The position numbers and the translations under genes are program-made. Positions 1 to 7,630 of a stretch of DNA of 64,000 bases are shown here, in pieces. The notes below the pieces were generated by a model. The model saw only the letters and a list, made by a program, of their open reading frames with translations. It was not told the DNA's origin and searched no databases. Numbering within the stretch: position 1 is the first letter of the stretch; the number at the start of each line of letters is the position of its first letter. Source of the DNA: Halanaerobium kushneri (lineage in GTDB: Bacteria; Bacillota; Halanaerobiia; Halanaerobiales; Halanaerobiaceae); the NCBI RefSeq assembly GCF_900156285.1, contig NZ_FTNC01000005.1, positions 1 through 64,000 of the forward strand, written 5' to 3'.

Positions 1-40
1 AGATATATTAAAAGCAATAGTTGGGAGGTTGATCCAAGAT

Positions 41-274
41 ATGAAAGAAGAAAACTGGCAAGAAAATATGGAAATCCCATTCCATACCCCAGAAGACACA
101 GACAAAGAGTGGTATAAATACGAATGTCCTAAATGTGGGGAGGAAGATGAAGTTCCAGGCTATGTGATAGATGAGTTTGCAATGGGAAAAGATTTGAAAG
201 AGGGTGAGATGCCAGGAGTGGCATGTCCTGAATGTGGTGCGAAAATGAAGTTTAAATATACATTTGAAAGATAA
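41..274 (+). CDS. Small zinc-ribbon protein, function unknown
   Basis: A 77-residue acidic protein with two CPxC knuckles (Cys29/Cys32 and Cys62/Cys65) about 30 residues apart, the layout of a zinc ribbon that binds one Zn2+. No catalytic domain or membrane segment is visible. An in-frame TTG at 29 directly abuts the GGGAGG at 23-28, leaving no spacing, so the ATG at 41 is preferred although its 12-nt spacing is long. The gene stands alone before a terminator; its upstream partner, if any, lies outside the window. Similar ribbons occur as nucleic-acid or protein-binding modules, but I do not recognise the family. Confidence 0.7.
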   Translation: MKEENWQENMEIPFHTPEDTDKEWYKYECPKCGEEDEVPGYVIDEFAMGKDLKEGEMPGVACPECGAKMKFKYTFER

Positions 275-275
275 A

Positions 276-340
276 ACCCTACTAAAGAAATATTAATTAA
301 CTTCTATAGTAGGGTGGCCGTCAGGCCATTTTGTTCTTTA
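276..340 (+). terminator. Tandem hairpins ending the zinc-ribbon gene
   Basis: ACCCTACTA (276-284) pairs perfectly with TAGTAGGGT (307-315). A second short stem, TGGCC-GTCA-GGCCA (315-328), runs straight into TTTTGTTCTTT. The second hairpin plus T-tract looks like an intrinsic terminator. Confidence 0.6.
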
Positions 341-776
341 AATGTGAAAATATAAATTTAATTGGGCAGTTTTAATAATTTTTAGAATAATTTTTTATTT
401 TTTTAAGCTTTATATTTAGTAGAGAGTCAATTAAAGATAATTAAATCTTTAATACTTGTTTATCTGGCCATTTTATTACTTTAGATAGGTATTTCAAATT
501 TTTTGAGAAACTAGCAGAAGACAATCTTTGGGAGATAGGCAATCACAAATTTGTGAATTTTTTATTTATCAGACAATTGGAAAAAGTCCGAAATGTAGGC
601 AGGTATAATGGATTTTGTGGTGAAATAATATAATAGAGTACTGATGGTCTGACCATCAAACAATATTGCATAATATGGGGGTGAAGAAAATTAAGATAGC
701 AGAAAAATTTTATTAGAAAGTTTCTCCGAAATTAAAACTGAAAATTATATAAAGACAATTATATAAGGAGGAATTT
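341..776 (+). other. Long leader/intergenic region before lctP
   Basis: No credible gene. It holds a 9-bp dyad (ATTAAAGAT 430-438 with ATCTTTAAT 445-453) and a 14-bp palindrome TCACAAATTTGTGA (543-556) followed by a T-rich run, possibly a weak terminator. Two TATAAT boxes lie at 604-609 and 629-634, and the lactate-type operator at 643-657. A 13-codon open frame begins with ATG at 675 but has no SD of its own. Confidence 0.5.
643..657. promoter_or_regulatory. GntR/LldR-type operator before lctP
   Basis: GATGGTCTGACCATC is a perfect 15-bp palindrome with the TGGTCnGACCA core typical of FadR-subfamily GntR regulators of lactate or glycolate genes. It sits 8 bp after the TATAAT at 629-634, so a bound repressor would cover the start of transcription. 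The same core recurs at 2552-2564. No GntR gene lies in the window. Confidence 0.7.
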
Positions 777-2447
777 ATGTTAGCGCTTTTAGCTGCTTTA
801 CCTATTATTATTGTTGGAGTTTTAATGATTGGTTACATGTGGCCTGCAAGTAAGGCGATGCCTTTTGGCTGGCTTAGTGCTTTAATTATAGCCGGTATAG
901 GTTGGGGAATGCCGGTTAAATGGTTATCTGCAGCCACAATTGGAGGAGTAATCAATGCCCTTAGTATTTTACTAATAGTATTTGGAGCTTTACTTATTTT
1001 ACAGCTAATGAAAAAAAGCGGAGGAGTATATGGCATTTCTCATTCTATGACTTCAATTTCAGTCGATAGAAGAGTTCAGGTAATTATTATTGCCTGGTTA
1101 ATGGGATCATTTTTTGAAGGAGCAGCAGGTTTTGGGACACCTGCCGCAGTTGCGGCTCCACTATTAGTAGGTATGGGTTTTCCACCTTTGATTGCAGCAA
1201 CTTCTGCTCTGATTGCAGATAGTACAGCTGTAACTTTTGGTGCTGTAGGGGTACCTATTTGGGGTGGCTTTGCTGCTTTAGAAAACTTAATTGAGTTTCC
1301 AATCCAATCAATGGGAGTAAGTATCGAATTTAGTCAATTTTTACACAATATCGGTGCTTTTTCTGCCCTCTTACATTTTTTAGTTGGTTCATTTATTCCG
1401 TTGATTATTGTTTTATTAATGACCAGAATTGTAGATGGGTCTTTTAAAAAAGGTTTAGAAGTATTGCCGCTGGCATTATTTGGTGGTTTTATTTTCACAA
1501 TTTGTCAATTTTCAATAGCCTATTTTGTTGGACCAGAACTTCCATCTTTACTGGGATCATTAATTGCACTACCTGTCTTTATTTTTGCAGTCTCAAGAGG
1601 TTTTCTGGTACCTGACAAAAAGTGGGATTTTCCTGCTCATGATCAGTGGGATGAGAGCTGGGAAGGTGAGATTAAAGCTGGAGAACAGGATGTAGATGCT
1701 GCTCAAAAACAGGTTGGTACTTTTAAAGCCTGGTTACCATATGCTTTAATTGGATTAATTTTACTGGTAGGACGTCTGGAAATTTTTAATTTAACTCCAT
1801 TATTAAAAAGCTGGACAGTTGGCTGGACAAATATTTTTGGCACAGGTATTGGTAAAGTGATAACACCTTTTTATAATCCGGGTGTATTTCCCTTTATTTT
1901 TGTTGCCTTATTAATTCCCGCTTTACACGGTCTGGACAGTAGCAAAACAAAAGAAGCCTGGAAAGAAACCTTTAAGATGATTCAGCCAGCTGCAATTGCT
2001 CTATTCTTTGCTCTGGGAATGGTTTATATTATGATGAATTCCGGTGGAGCAACAGGAGAAGACTCGATGCTGCTTGTTATGGCCGAATTTGCAGCAGCAA
2101 CTCTGGGCTCAATTTGGTATTTAGTGGCTCCACTAGTTGGTATTTTAGGAGCCTTTATCTCTGGCAGTAATACTACTTCCGATATTATGTTTGGTCCTTT
2201 TCAGTATGGAACTGCAGTAGCTTCAGGTACAGCTGTTACTCCAACACTTGCTCTTCAGGCACTGGGGGGAGCGGCAGGTAATATGATCTGTATCCATAAT
2301 GTTGTGGCGGCAGCAACTACAGTTGGTCTGGTTGGTAAAGAAGGGTTAATAATTCGCAAGAACTTAGCGGTTTCGCTTTTTTATGGTTTAGCCGCTGGAG
2401 CCCTGGCCTGGATAATAACAATATTTTTTATGCCAGGTATATTTTAA
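777..2447 (+). CDS. lctP: Lactate permease, LctP family
   Basis: A 556-residue polytopic inner-membrane protein of the lactate permease family (TC 2.A.14), which imports lactate with a cation. Family signatures are plain: the [10 protein letters not shown] stretch near residues 114-123 followed by a Pro/Ala/Gly-rich helix, and near the C-terminus the [11 protein letters not shown] motif. Length matches E. coli LldP/GlcA. A strong AAGGAGG (765-771) precedes ATG 777. It heads a lactate-oxidation cluster (etfB, etfA, dehydrogenase, racemase), which supports lactate rather than glycolate as substrate. A GntR-type palindrome overlaps the presumed start of transcription. The cluster content resembles the lct operon of Acetobacterium woodii, where the permease is LctF. 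Confidence 0.93.
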   Translation: MLALLAALPIIIVGVLMIGYMWPASKAMPFGWLSALIIAGIGWGMPVKWLSAATIGGVINALSILLIVFGALLILQLMKKSGGVYGISHSMTSISVDRRVQVIIIAWLMGSFFEGAAGFGTPAAVAAPLLVGMGFPPLIAATSALIADSTAVTFGAVGVPIWGGFAALENLIEFPIQSMGVSIEFSQFLHNIGAFSALLHFLVGSFIPLIIVLLMTRIVDGSFKKGLEVLPLALFGGFIFTICQFSIAYFVGPELPSLLGSLIALPVFIFAVSRGFLVPDKKWDFPAHDQWDESWEGEIKAGEQDVDAAQKQVGTFKAWLPYALIGLILLVGRLEIFNLTPLLKSWTVGWTNIFGTGIGKVITPFYNPGVFPFIFVALLIPALHGLDSSKTKEAWKETFKMIQPAAIALFFALGMVYIMMNSGGATGEDSMLLVMAEFAAATLGSIWYLVAPLVGILGAFISGSNTTSDIMFGPFQYGTAVASGTAVTPTLALQALGGAAGNMICIHNVVAAATTVGLVGKEGLIIRKNLAVSLFYGLAAGALAWIITIFFMPGIF

Positions 2448-2455
2448 CTTTAAAG

Positions 2456-2488
2456 CACTGCTGAGGGATAATTATGACCTCAGCAGTG
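2456..2488 (+). terminator. Hairpin after lctP (weak terminator or attenuator)
   Basis: CACTGCTGAGG (2456-2466) pairs with CCTCAGCAGTG (2478-2488), an 11-bp stem with an 11-nt loop. The following bases are not a clean T-tract, so it may stabilise the lctP message or terminate only partly. Confidence 0.55.
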
Positions 2489-2551
2489 TGATGATTTAAA
2501 TTTTTTGCAGGAAATTTAGAAATAATAGAGAATTATAATATTATGACTTTA

Positions 2552-2564
2552 ATGGTCTGACCAT
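2552..2564. promoter_or_regulatory. GntR/LldR-type operator before etfB
   Basis: ATGGTCTGACCAT is a perfect palindrome lying 12 bp after a TATAAT at 2534-2539. With its right flank it shares an 18-bp block (ATGGTCTGACCATCAAAC) with the site before lctP, so both units are probably controlled by one lactate-responsive regulator encoded elsewhere. Confidence 0.7.
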
Positions 2565-2599
2565 CAAACCAAAAGAATTTTTACAGGGAGGTAAAGAAA

Positions 2600-3433
2600 T
2601 TGAATATAGTTATTCCGATTAAACAGGTTCCAGAAACAAGTAATGTAAAAATGGACGAAGAGACAGGTACAATGAAGCGTGACGGGGTAGAAAGTATTAT
2701 TAATCCACTTGATCTTTATGCGATTGAAACAGGTATTCAGTTAAAAGAAGAATATGGTGGTAAGATTACGGTGATTACAATGGGCCCTCCAAGTGCTGAT
2801 AAAGCATTAAAAGAGGCAATAGCCATGGGTTGTGATGATGGTATTTTACTTTCCGGAAGAGAATTTGCCGGTTCAGATACCTGGGCCACCTCTTATGCTT
2901 TAGCGGAAGCTATCAAAGAAATTGAAGATGTTGATCTAATTTTAGCAGGAGAAAGAGCTACTGATGGTGATACAGGACAGGTTGGCCCTGGTATTGCATC
3001 CTGGCTTGATCTTACACTTTCAACCTATACTTCAAAAGTAGTAGATGTTAATTTGATTGACGAAGAAGTTGATTACACAACAGTTAAACAGGATTCAATC
3101 ATAGTTGAGAGAATGGTAGAAGATGGTTATGAAAAATTAGAACTGCCGCTGCCTGCTTTACTGACAGTTGTCAAGGAAATTTCCTTCCCGCGCCTACCTA
3201 CTTTAAGAGGAAAACAGCGCTCACGTAAGGTTGAAATTCCCCAGTGGAATTTAGAAAATCTTGATATGAACAAGGAATTTCTCGGACTGCAGGGTTCGCC
3301 AACCAGAGTGGTTAATATTGACCATCCCAAGGTGACCAGGGGTGGAACAATTCTTGATGTCAGAGAAGACGGTAATGTAGAAGAGGCAGTTTCTCAGTTA
3401 ATCGACTACTTAAAAGCAAAAGAATTAGTATAG
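2600..3433 (+). CDS. etfB: Electron-transfer flavoprotein beta subunit of a lactate dehydrogenase complex
   Basis: 277 residues, EtfB family. The N-terminus NIVIPIKQVPETS and the DGDTGQVGPGIAS loop (about residues 122-134) are typical of EtfB proteins, which bind a nucleotide or a second FAD. With EtfA and the FAD dehydrogenase just downstream it should pass electrons between lactate and NAD/ferredoxin, as LctB does in Acetobacterium woodii, where lactate oxidation is driven by flavin-based confurcation. That mechanism is inferred from the neighbours, not seen. The start is TTG at 2600, eight bases after GGGAGG (2586-2591). etfA follows 13 bp later. Confidence 0.92.
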   Translation: MNIVIPIKQVPETSNVKMDEETGTMKRDGVESIINPLDLYAIETGIQLKEEYGGKITVITMGPPSADKALKEAIAMGCDDGILLSGREFAGSDTWATSYALAEAIKEIEDVDLILAGERATDGDTGQVGPGIASWLDLTLSTYTSKVVDVNLIDEEVDYTTVKQDSIIVERMVEDGYEKLELPLPALLTVVKEISFPRLPTLRGKQRSRKVEIPQWNLENLDMNKEFLGLQGSPTRVVNIDHPKVTRGGTILDVREDGNVEEAVSQLIDYLKAKELV

Positions 3434-3446
3434 GGAGGTAATATAA

Positions 3447-4445
3447 ATGGACTATAATGGTGTATGGACACTGGGAGAAGCACGTGATGGTGAGATTAAA
3501 GAAGTTTCCTTTGAGTTATTGAGCAGAGGGCGCAAATTAGCAGATAAATTGGACGAAGAGCTGGTTTCATTAGTAATTGGTGATGGAATTACAGATCAAC
3601 AGGCAGAAGAATTGATAAAGAGTGGAGCAGATAAGGTATTATTAATGAACGCTCCTGCTCTAAAAGATTTTATAGTTGAAAACTACAGTAATGTAATAGA
3701 GGATTTAATTGAGGAATACAAACCAGAAATTATTCTGGCAGCAGCCACAACAATGGGAAGAACAGTTATGCCTTACATAGCTATTAAGACCGATGCCGGC
3801 CTAACAGCTGACTGTACAGAACTGGATATTGAAGAGGATACAGGCAACCTTCTGCAGACCAGACCGGCAATTGGTGGTAATATTTTGGCTACAATTAAAA
3901 CTCCAAATCACAGACCGCAGATGGCAACAGTCAGACCACATTCTACCAAAGCAGCTGAAAAAGATGAAAGCCGTACAGGTGAGATAGTGCATCTTAAATT
4001 TGATAGTTCACTTTTAGATGGCCGGGTTAAAAAACTTGGTTTCCGCAAAAATGAAGAAGATGCAGTCAATATTCAGGATGCAGATGTAGTAGCAGCTGGC
4101 GGAAAGGGACTCAAAAAAGGTGAAAACTTTGCTCTGATCAGAGAGCTTGCTGGTTATTTTGAGGGAGCAGTTGGAGCTTCGAGGGATGCAGTTGACCGGG
4201 ACTGGATTTCCTATCCCTATCAGGTAGGTTTAAGTGGTAAAACAGTTACCCCTAAACTTTACTTTGCAGTTGGTATTTCCGGTGCCATTCAGCATCTGGC
4301 AGGAATGAAAACTTCTGAAAACATAATTGCAATTAACGAAGATCCCGATGCAGATATATTTAAAGTATCAGATTTTGGCATAGTAGGCGATTTATTTGAA
4401 ATTGTACCTGAACTGAATAAGCAGCTGGCTGAGGAGGTAAAATAA
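3447..4445 (+). CDS. etfA: Electron-transfer flavoprotein alpha subunit
   Basis: 332 residues. The C-terminal half carries the Etf alpha FAD-binding region (VAAGGKGL, GASRDAVDRDW, then QVGLSGKTVTP and the AVGISGAIQHLAG stretch), which holds the mobile electron-shuttling FAD. The N-terminal half is the pseudo-nucleotide-binding domain. Some EtfA proteins of this functional class carry an extra N-terminal ferredoxin domain with Cys clusters; none is present here. GGGAGG lies 8 bp before the ATG. Its TAA stop overlaps the ATG of the dehydrogenase gene (TAATG at 4443-4447), indicating translational coupling within one complex. Confidence 0.92.
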   Translation: MDYNGVWTLGEARDGEIKEVSFELLSRGRKLADKLDEELVSLVIGDGITDQQAEELIKSGADKVLLMNAPALKDFIVENYSNVIEDLIEEYKPEIILAAATTMGRTVMPYIAIKTDAGLTADCTELDIEEDTGNLLQTRPAIGGNILATIKTPNHRPQMATVRPHSTKAAEKDESRTGEIVHLKFDSSLLDGRVKKLGFRKNEEDAVNIQDADVVAAGGKGLKKGENFALIRELAGYFEGAVGASRDAVDRDWISYPYQVGLSGKTVTPKLYFAVGISGAIQHLAGMKTSENIIAINEDPDADIFKVSDFGIVGDLFEIVPELNKQLAEEVK

Positions 4446-5863
4446 TGAAATATAATCCTGTAACTGAGGAAATTTTAGCAGAATTAAGAGAAATTGTTGG
4501 TGATAAAAATGTAATGACAGATGAAGAAAAAATAGAAGCTTATTCTCATGATGAAATACCGGCAGAACAGTATGCACACATGCCAGAGGTTGTTTTAACT
4601 CCAAATACAGCTGAAGAAATAGCAGCGGTTATGAAACTGGCCAATAGAGAGCTGATTCCGGTAACCCCTTCAGGAGCTCGCAGCGGACTCTCTGGTGGTG
4701 CAATACCTGAGCATGGAGGAATCGTAATTTCCGTAGAAAATATGGATGAGGTTGTAGAGATTGATTATGATAATTTAATGATGGTCTTAGAGCCGGGAGT
4801 AATTACCAATAATGTAAACGAAATGTTAGAAGAGAGCGGGCTTTTCTTTGCTGGTTATCCAATGAGTGTAGAAACCTGTTATCTTGGTGGTAATATTGCA
4901 GAAAACGCCGGTGGCGGTAAGGCTGTAAAATATGGTGTTACCGGCCGCTATGTGATGGGACTGGAAGTTGTGACTCCAACTGGCGAGATTGTGCAGCTGG
5001 GAGGTAAGCGGGTTAAAGATGTAACTGGTTATGATCTAAAACAGCTAATTGTTGGTTCTGAAGGTACCTTAGGTATAGTTACTAAAGCTATTATTAAACT
5101 CTTACCTAAACCAACTCAGAGAGTAGGACTTTTAGCTCTCTTTAAAGATGAGGCTACTGCTATTTCTACAGTACCAAAGATTATGACAGAAGGAAGGATA
5201 ATCCCAACCAGTATTGAATTTATGGATAAACTTTCTGTTAAAACTTCCTGTGAATACTTAAATGAACACCTTCCTTATCAGGAAGCAGGTGCTATGCTTT
5301 TAATAGAGGTTGATGGCAATAAAGAGGATATAGTTAATGCCGATAGCGAAACCATTGGAGAACTCTGTCTGGACAATGATGCGATCGAGGTTTATGTAGC
5401 AGATAATCATACAACCAGAGAGCGGATCTGGAGTGTGCGCCGAAATATTGCTGAGGCCTTTAAAGTTGTAAGTCCACATCAGAGTTTAGAAGATATTGTA
5501 GTTCCAACTGCTAATATTCCTAAACTGATGCCTTATTTAGATGATATCAGTGAAAAATATGAGATTAAGGTTCCCTGTTATGGTCATGCTGGTGACGGTA
5601 ATCTGCATGCTACTTTAGTTAAAAATCCTGATCATTCAATGGAAGAGTGGTTTGAGATTGAAGAAGAGGCGCTGGCAGATTTATATCAGGCAACCAAAGA
5701 GCTTGGTGGTACTTTAAGTGGTGAGCATGGTATTGGTTCCAAGCGTAAAAAGTATATGGAAATGATGATGAGTCCGGCCGAACTTAATTTAATGCGGGGC
5801 ATTAAAAAAGCTTTTGACCCAAATAATATTATGAATCCGGGTAAGATTTTTGATCTAGAGTAG
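4445..5863 (+). CDS. lctD: FAD-linked lactate dehydrogenase (LctD/GlcD-type)
   Basis: 472 residues of the vanillyl-alcohol-oxidase/GlcD flavoprotein family. The N-terminal FAD-binding domain shows the PSGARSGLSGGAIP pyrophosphate loop near residues 78-91. The C-terminal catalytic domain has GHAGDGNLHA and the SGEHGIG motif, the usual substrate and metal-binding histidines. It oxidises D-lactate (possibly glycolate) to pyruvate and passes electrons to the adjacent EtfAB. GGAGG precedes an ATG overlapping the etfA stop. Placement between etfA and larA makes D-lactate, produced by the racemase from L-lactate, the most likely substrate. The symbol follows Acetobacterium woodii. Confidence 0.9.
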   Translation: MKYNPVTEEILAELREIVGDKNVMTDEEKIEAYSHDEIPAEQYAHMPEVVLTPNTAEEIAAVMKLANRELIPVTPSGARSGLSGGAIPEHGGIVISVENMDEVVEIDYDNLMMVLEPGVITNNVNEMLEESGLFFAGYPMSVETCYLGGNIAENAGGGKAVKYGVTGRYVMGLEVVTPTGEIVQLGGKRVKDVTGYDLKQLIVGSEGTLGIVTKAIIKLLPKPTQRVGLLALFKDEATAISTVPKIMTEGRIIPTSIEFMDKLSVKTSCEYLNEHLPYQEAGAMLLIEVDGNKEDIVNADSETIGELCLDNDAIEVYVADNHTTRERIWSVRRNIAEAFKVVSPHQSLEDIVVPTANIPKLMPYLDDISEKYEIKVPCYGHAGDGNLHATLVKNPDHSMEEWFEIEEEALADLYQATKELGGTLSGEHGIGSKRKKYMEMMMSPAELNLMRGIKKAFDPNNIMNPGKIFDLE

Positions 5864-5918
5864 TTTACAAAAAGAACATCTTGATCTTCAGTGCAAATTT
5901 TTGAATCATCTAAAGCTC

Positions 5919-6014
5919 ATAAAAGTTAAAAATAAGGCTAGCTGGCCTATGGGACATCCTCTCACTTGACCAGTTTACAACCTCGTGTTGTTCAACCATA
6001 TTTTTAACTTTTAT
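5919..6014. other. Structured element: 16-bp outer stem enclosing two hairpins
   Basis: ATAAAAGTTAAAAATA (5919-5934) is the exact reverse complement of 5999-6014, 64 nt away. Inside are CTGGCC (5942-5947) facing GACCAG (5968-5973) with one mismatch, and a perfect ACAAC-CTCGT-GTTGT hairpin (5977-5991). The whole folds as a three-way junction. It lies between the lactate dehydrogenase and larA. I see no second copy in the window, no target-site duplication and no match to a riboswitch I know. It could be a structured leader or small RNA, or a palindromic mobile element. Confidence 0.6.
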
Positions 6015-6129
6015 TTGCTAAGATTCTTTTCAAAAAATTTGCTATTCAGTCAATATGAACTTTTTGTTAGAAGCAATTCTAAATTAAATATTGTTGAAAC
6101 TACAATTTATTAAGGAAGTGACTTTTATA

Positions 6130-7410
6130 ATGAAGCAGATTAAATTTCCTTTTGGAAGAGAGGAGTTAGCGTTAGAAGTAGAGGAAGATAGACTCAAGGG
6201 TGTTTTACTATCTCAGGCTCATAAATTTGAGGCAGATAAATCGGAAACTGAGATTGTAAAAGAGGCGATGGCTAATCCAATTGCAAGCAAAAAGCTTTCG
6301 GAGCTGGCCCGGGCTAAGAATGATATTGTAATTATTTCGAGCGATCACACCCGTCCTGTTCCCAGCCATATTACAATGCCTATAATTTTAGAAGAAATTA
6401 GAGAAACTGCTCCTGAAGCCAGAATTACAATTTTAGTGGCCACAGGTTTTCACCGGGCTTCAACTGATGAGGAGCTGAGAGATAAATATGGTGATGCAAT
6501 AGTTGAGAGTGTTAATATTGAAATGCATGACAGCCGTGATGAAGAGCAGATGATTAATCTGGGTAAGCTGCCTTCGGGTGGAGATATGCTTTTAAATAAA
6601 ACAGCAGTTGAGGCTGATCTTTTAGTGGCAGAAGGTTTTATTGAGCCCCACTTTTTTGCCGGATTTTCCGGTGGGCGTAAGAGTGTACTGCCTGGAGTGG
6701 CCAGCAAAACTACTGTTTTAGCCAATCACTGTGCAGAATTTATTGACAGTGAATATGCCAGAACTGGTAATTTAGAGGGCAACCCAATGCACAGGGATAT
6801 GCTCTATGCAGCTGAAGCAGCCGGACTTAAATTTATTTTAAATGTTGTTATTGATGCTGAAAAAAAGGTGATCAATGCATTTGCCGGCCATCGCGAAAAA
6901 GCGCATCTTAAAGGCACAAAATTTGTGGACTCCCTGGCTGGAGTGGATGCAGAGCCAGCTGATATTGTTATTACTACCAATGGGGGTTATCCACTTGATC
7001 AAAATATTTACCAGTCAGTAAAGGGAATGACAGCAGCTGAGGCTAGCTGTAAAGAAGGTGGAGTTATTATCATTGCTGCAGAATGCTCTGACGGTCATGG
7101 AGGAGAAGAATTTTACCGAACTTTTCGTGATGCAGATAGTGTGCAGCAGATTATGGATGATATTTTAGCCCGCGGCCGCAAGGAAACAGTTCCGGATCAG
7201 TGGGAAACTCAAATTTTAGCAAGAATAATGCTTAAATTTAAAGTGATTATGGTTACAGATCCTGAAAAGAGGAATATTGTCAGGGATATGGGGATGGATT
7301 GGGCTGAAGATCTGGAGCAGGCAGTAAAGAAGGCTGAATCTCTGCTGGCAAAGGAAAATCCCTCAATTACAGTAATTCCAGATGGAGTTTCAGTAATTGT
7401 TAGAAGTTAG
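6130..7410 (+). CDS. larA: Lactate racemase, nickel-pincer enzyme LarA
   Basis: 426 residues; interconverts D- and L-lactate in the cytoplasm using a nickel-pincer nucleotide cofactor. From the ATG at 6130, the residues known in Lactobacillus plantarum LarA fall at identical numbers: His108 (GFHR), His174 (EPHFFAGF), Lys184 (GGRKS, the cofactor attachment site) and His200 (LANH). This register is strong support for 6130 rather than the in-frame TTG at 6091, as is AAGGAAG 11 bp upstream. The DHTRP motif (72-76) is also present. Cofactor-building larB, larC and larE are not in the window and must be encoded elsewhere. The gene completes a lactate locus serving both isomers. Confidence 0.94.
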   Translation: MKQIKFPFGREELALEVEEDRLKGVLLSQAHKFEADKSETEIVKEAMANPIASKKLSELARAKNDIVIISSDHTRPVPSHITMPIILEEIRETAPEARITILVATGFHRASTDEELRDKYGDAIVESVNIEMHDSRDEEQMINLGKLPSGGDMLLNKTAVEADLLVAEGFIEPHFFAGFSGGRKSVLPGVASKTTVLANHCAEFIDSEYARTGNLEGNPMHRDMLYAAEAAGLKFILNVVIDAEKKVINAFAGHREKAHLKGTKFVDSLAGVDAEPADIVITTNGGYPLDQNIYQSVKGMTAAEASCKEGGVIIIAAECSDGHGGEEFYRTFRDADSVQQIMDDILARGRKETVPDQWETQILARIMLKFKVIMVTDPEKRNIVRDMGMDWAEDLEQAVKKAESLLAKENPSITVIPDGVSVIVRS

Positions 7411-7501
7411 ATTCAGCCATTTTTTCAAAACTAATTTTTAAAACTTAATATTTTAATCTGGCCAGGAAAGATCCTACTCAAATTTGAGGTTATACCATTA
7501 A

Positions 7502-7546
7502 AAAAGTAATTTTTCGGGGAGACCCGGATGTTAAGAAATTACTTTT
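7502..7546 (+). other. Bipartite hairpin after larA
   Basis: AAAAGTAATTT (7502-7512) pairs with AAATTACTTTT (7536-7546). The interior holds CGGG-GAGA-CCCG (7515-7526), a GNRA-type tetraloop stem. There is only a weak T-tract afterwards, so this may be a poor terminator of larA or a leader structure of the next operon. Confidence 0.5.
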
Positions 7547-7630
7547 CATAAACTTTAATTTCTGATATGATTAAAGCGAAAAGAGTTTATATTATCCTAA
7601 CAATAGCTTTTTATATTAGGAGGAACTTAT

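Noticed and set aside
29-31. TTG start for the zinc-ribbon protein
   Set aside because: It directly abuts the GGGAGG, leaving no room for ribosome placement; ATG 41 is more credible.
833-1036. Open frames on the strand opposite lctP and many other genes
   Set aside because: They lack SD sequences and recognisable domains and lie wholly inside well-supported genes; they are shadows of codon usage.
6091-6129. TTG start for larA
   Set aside because: It would add 13 residues and break the match of His108, His174, Lys184 and His200 to characterised LarA numbering; ATG 6130 has its own SD.
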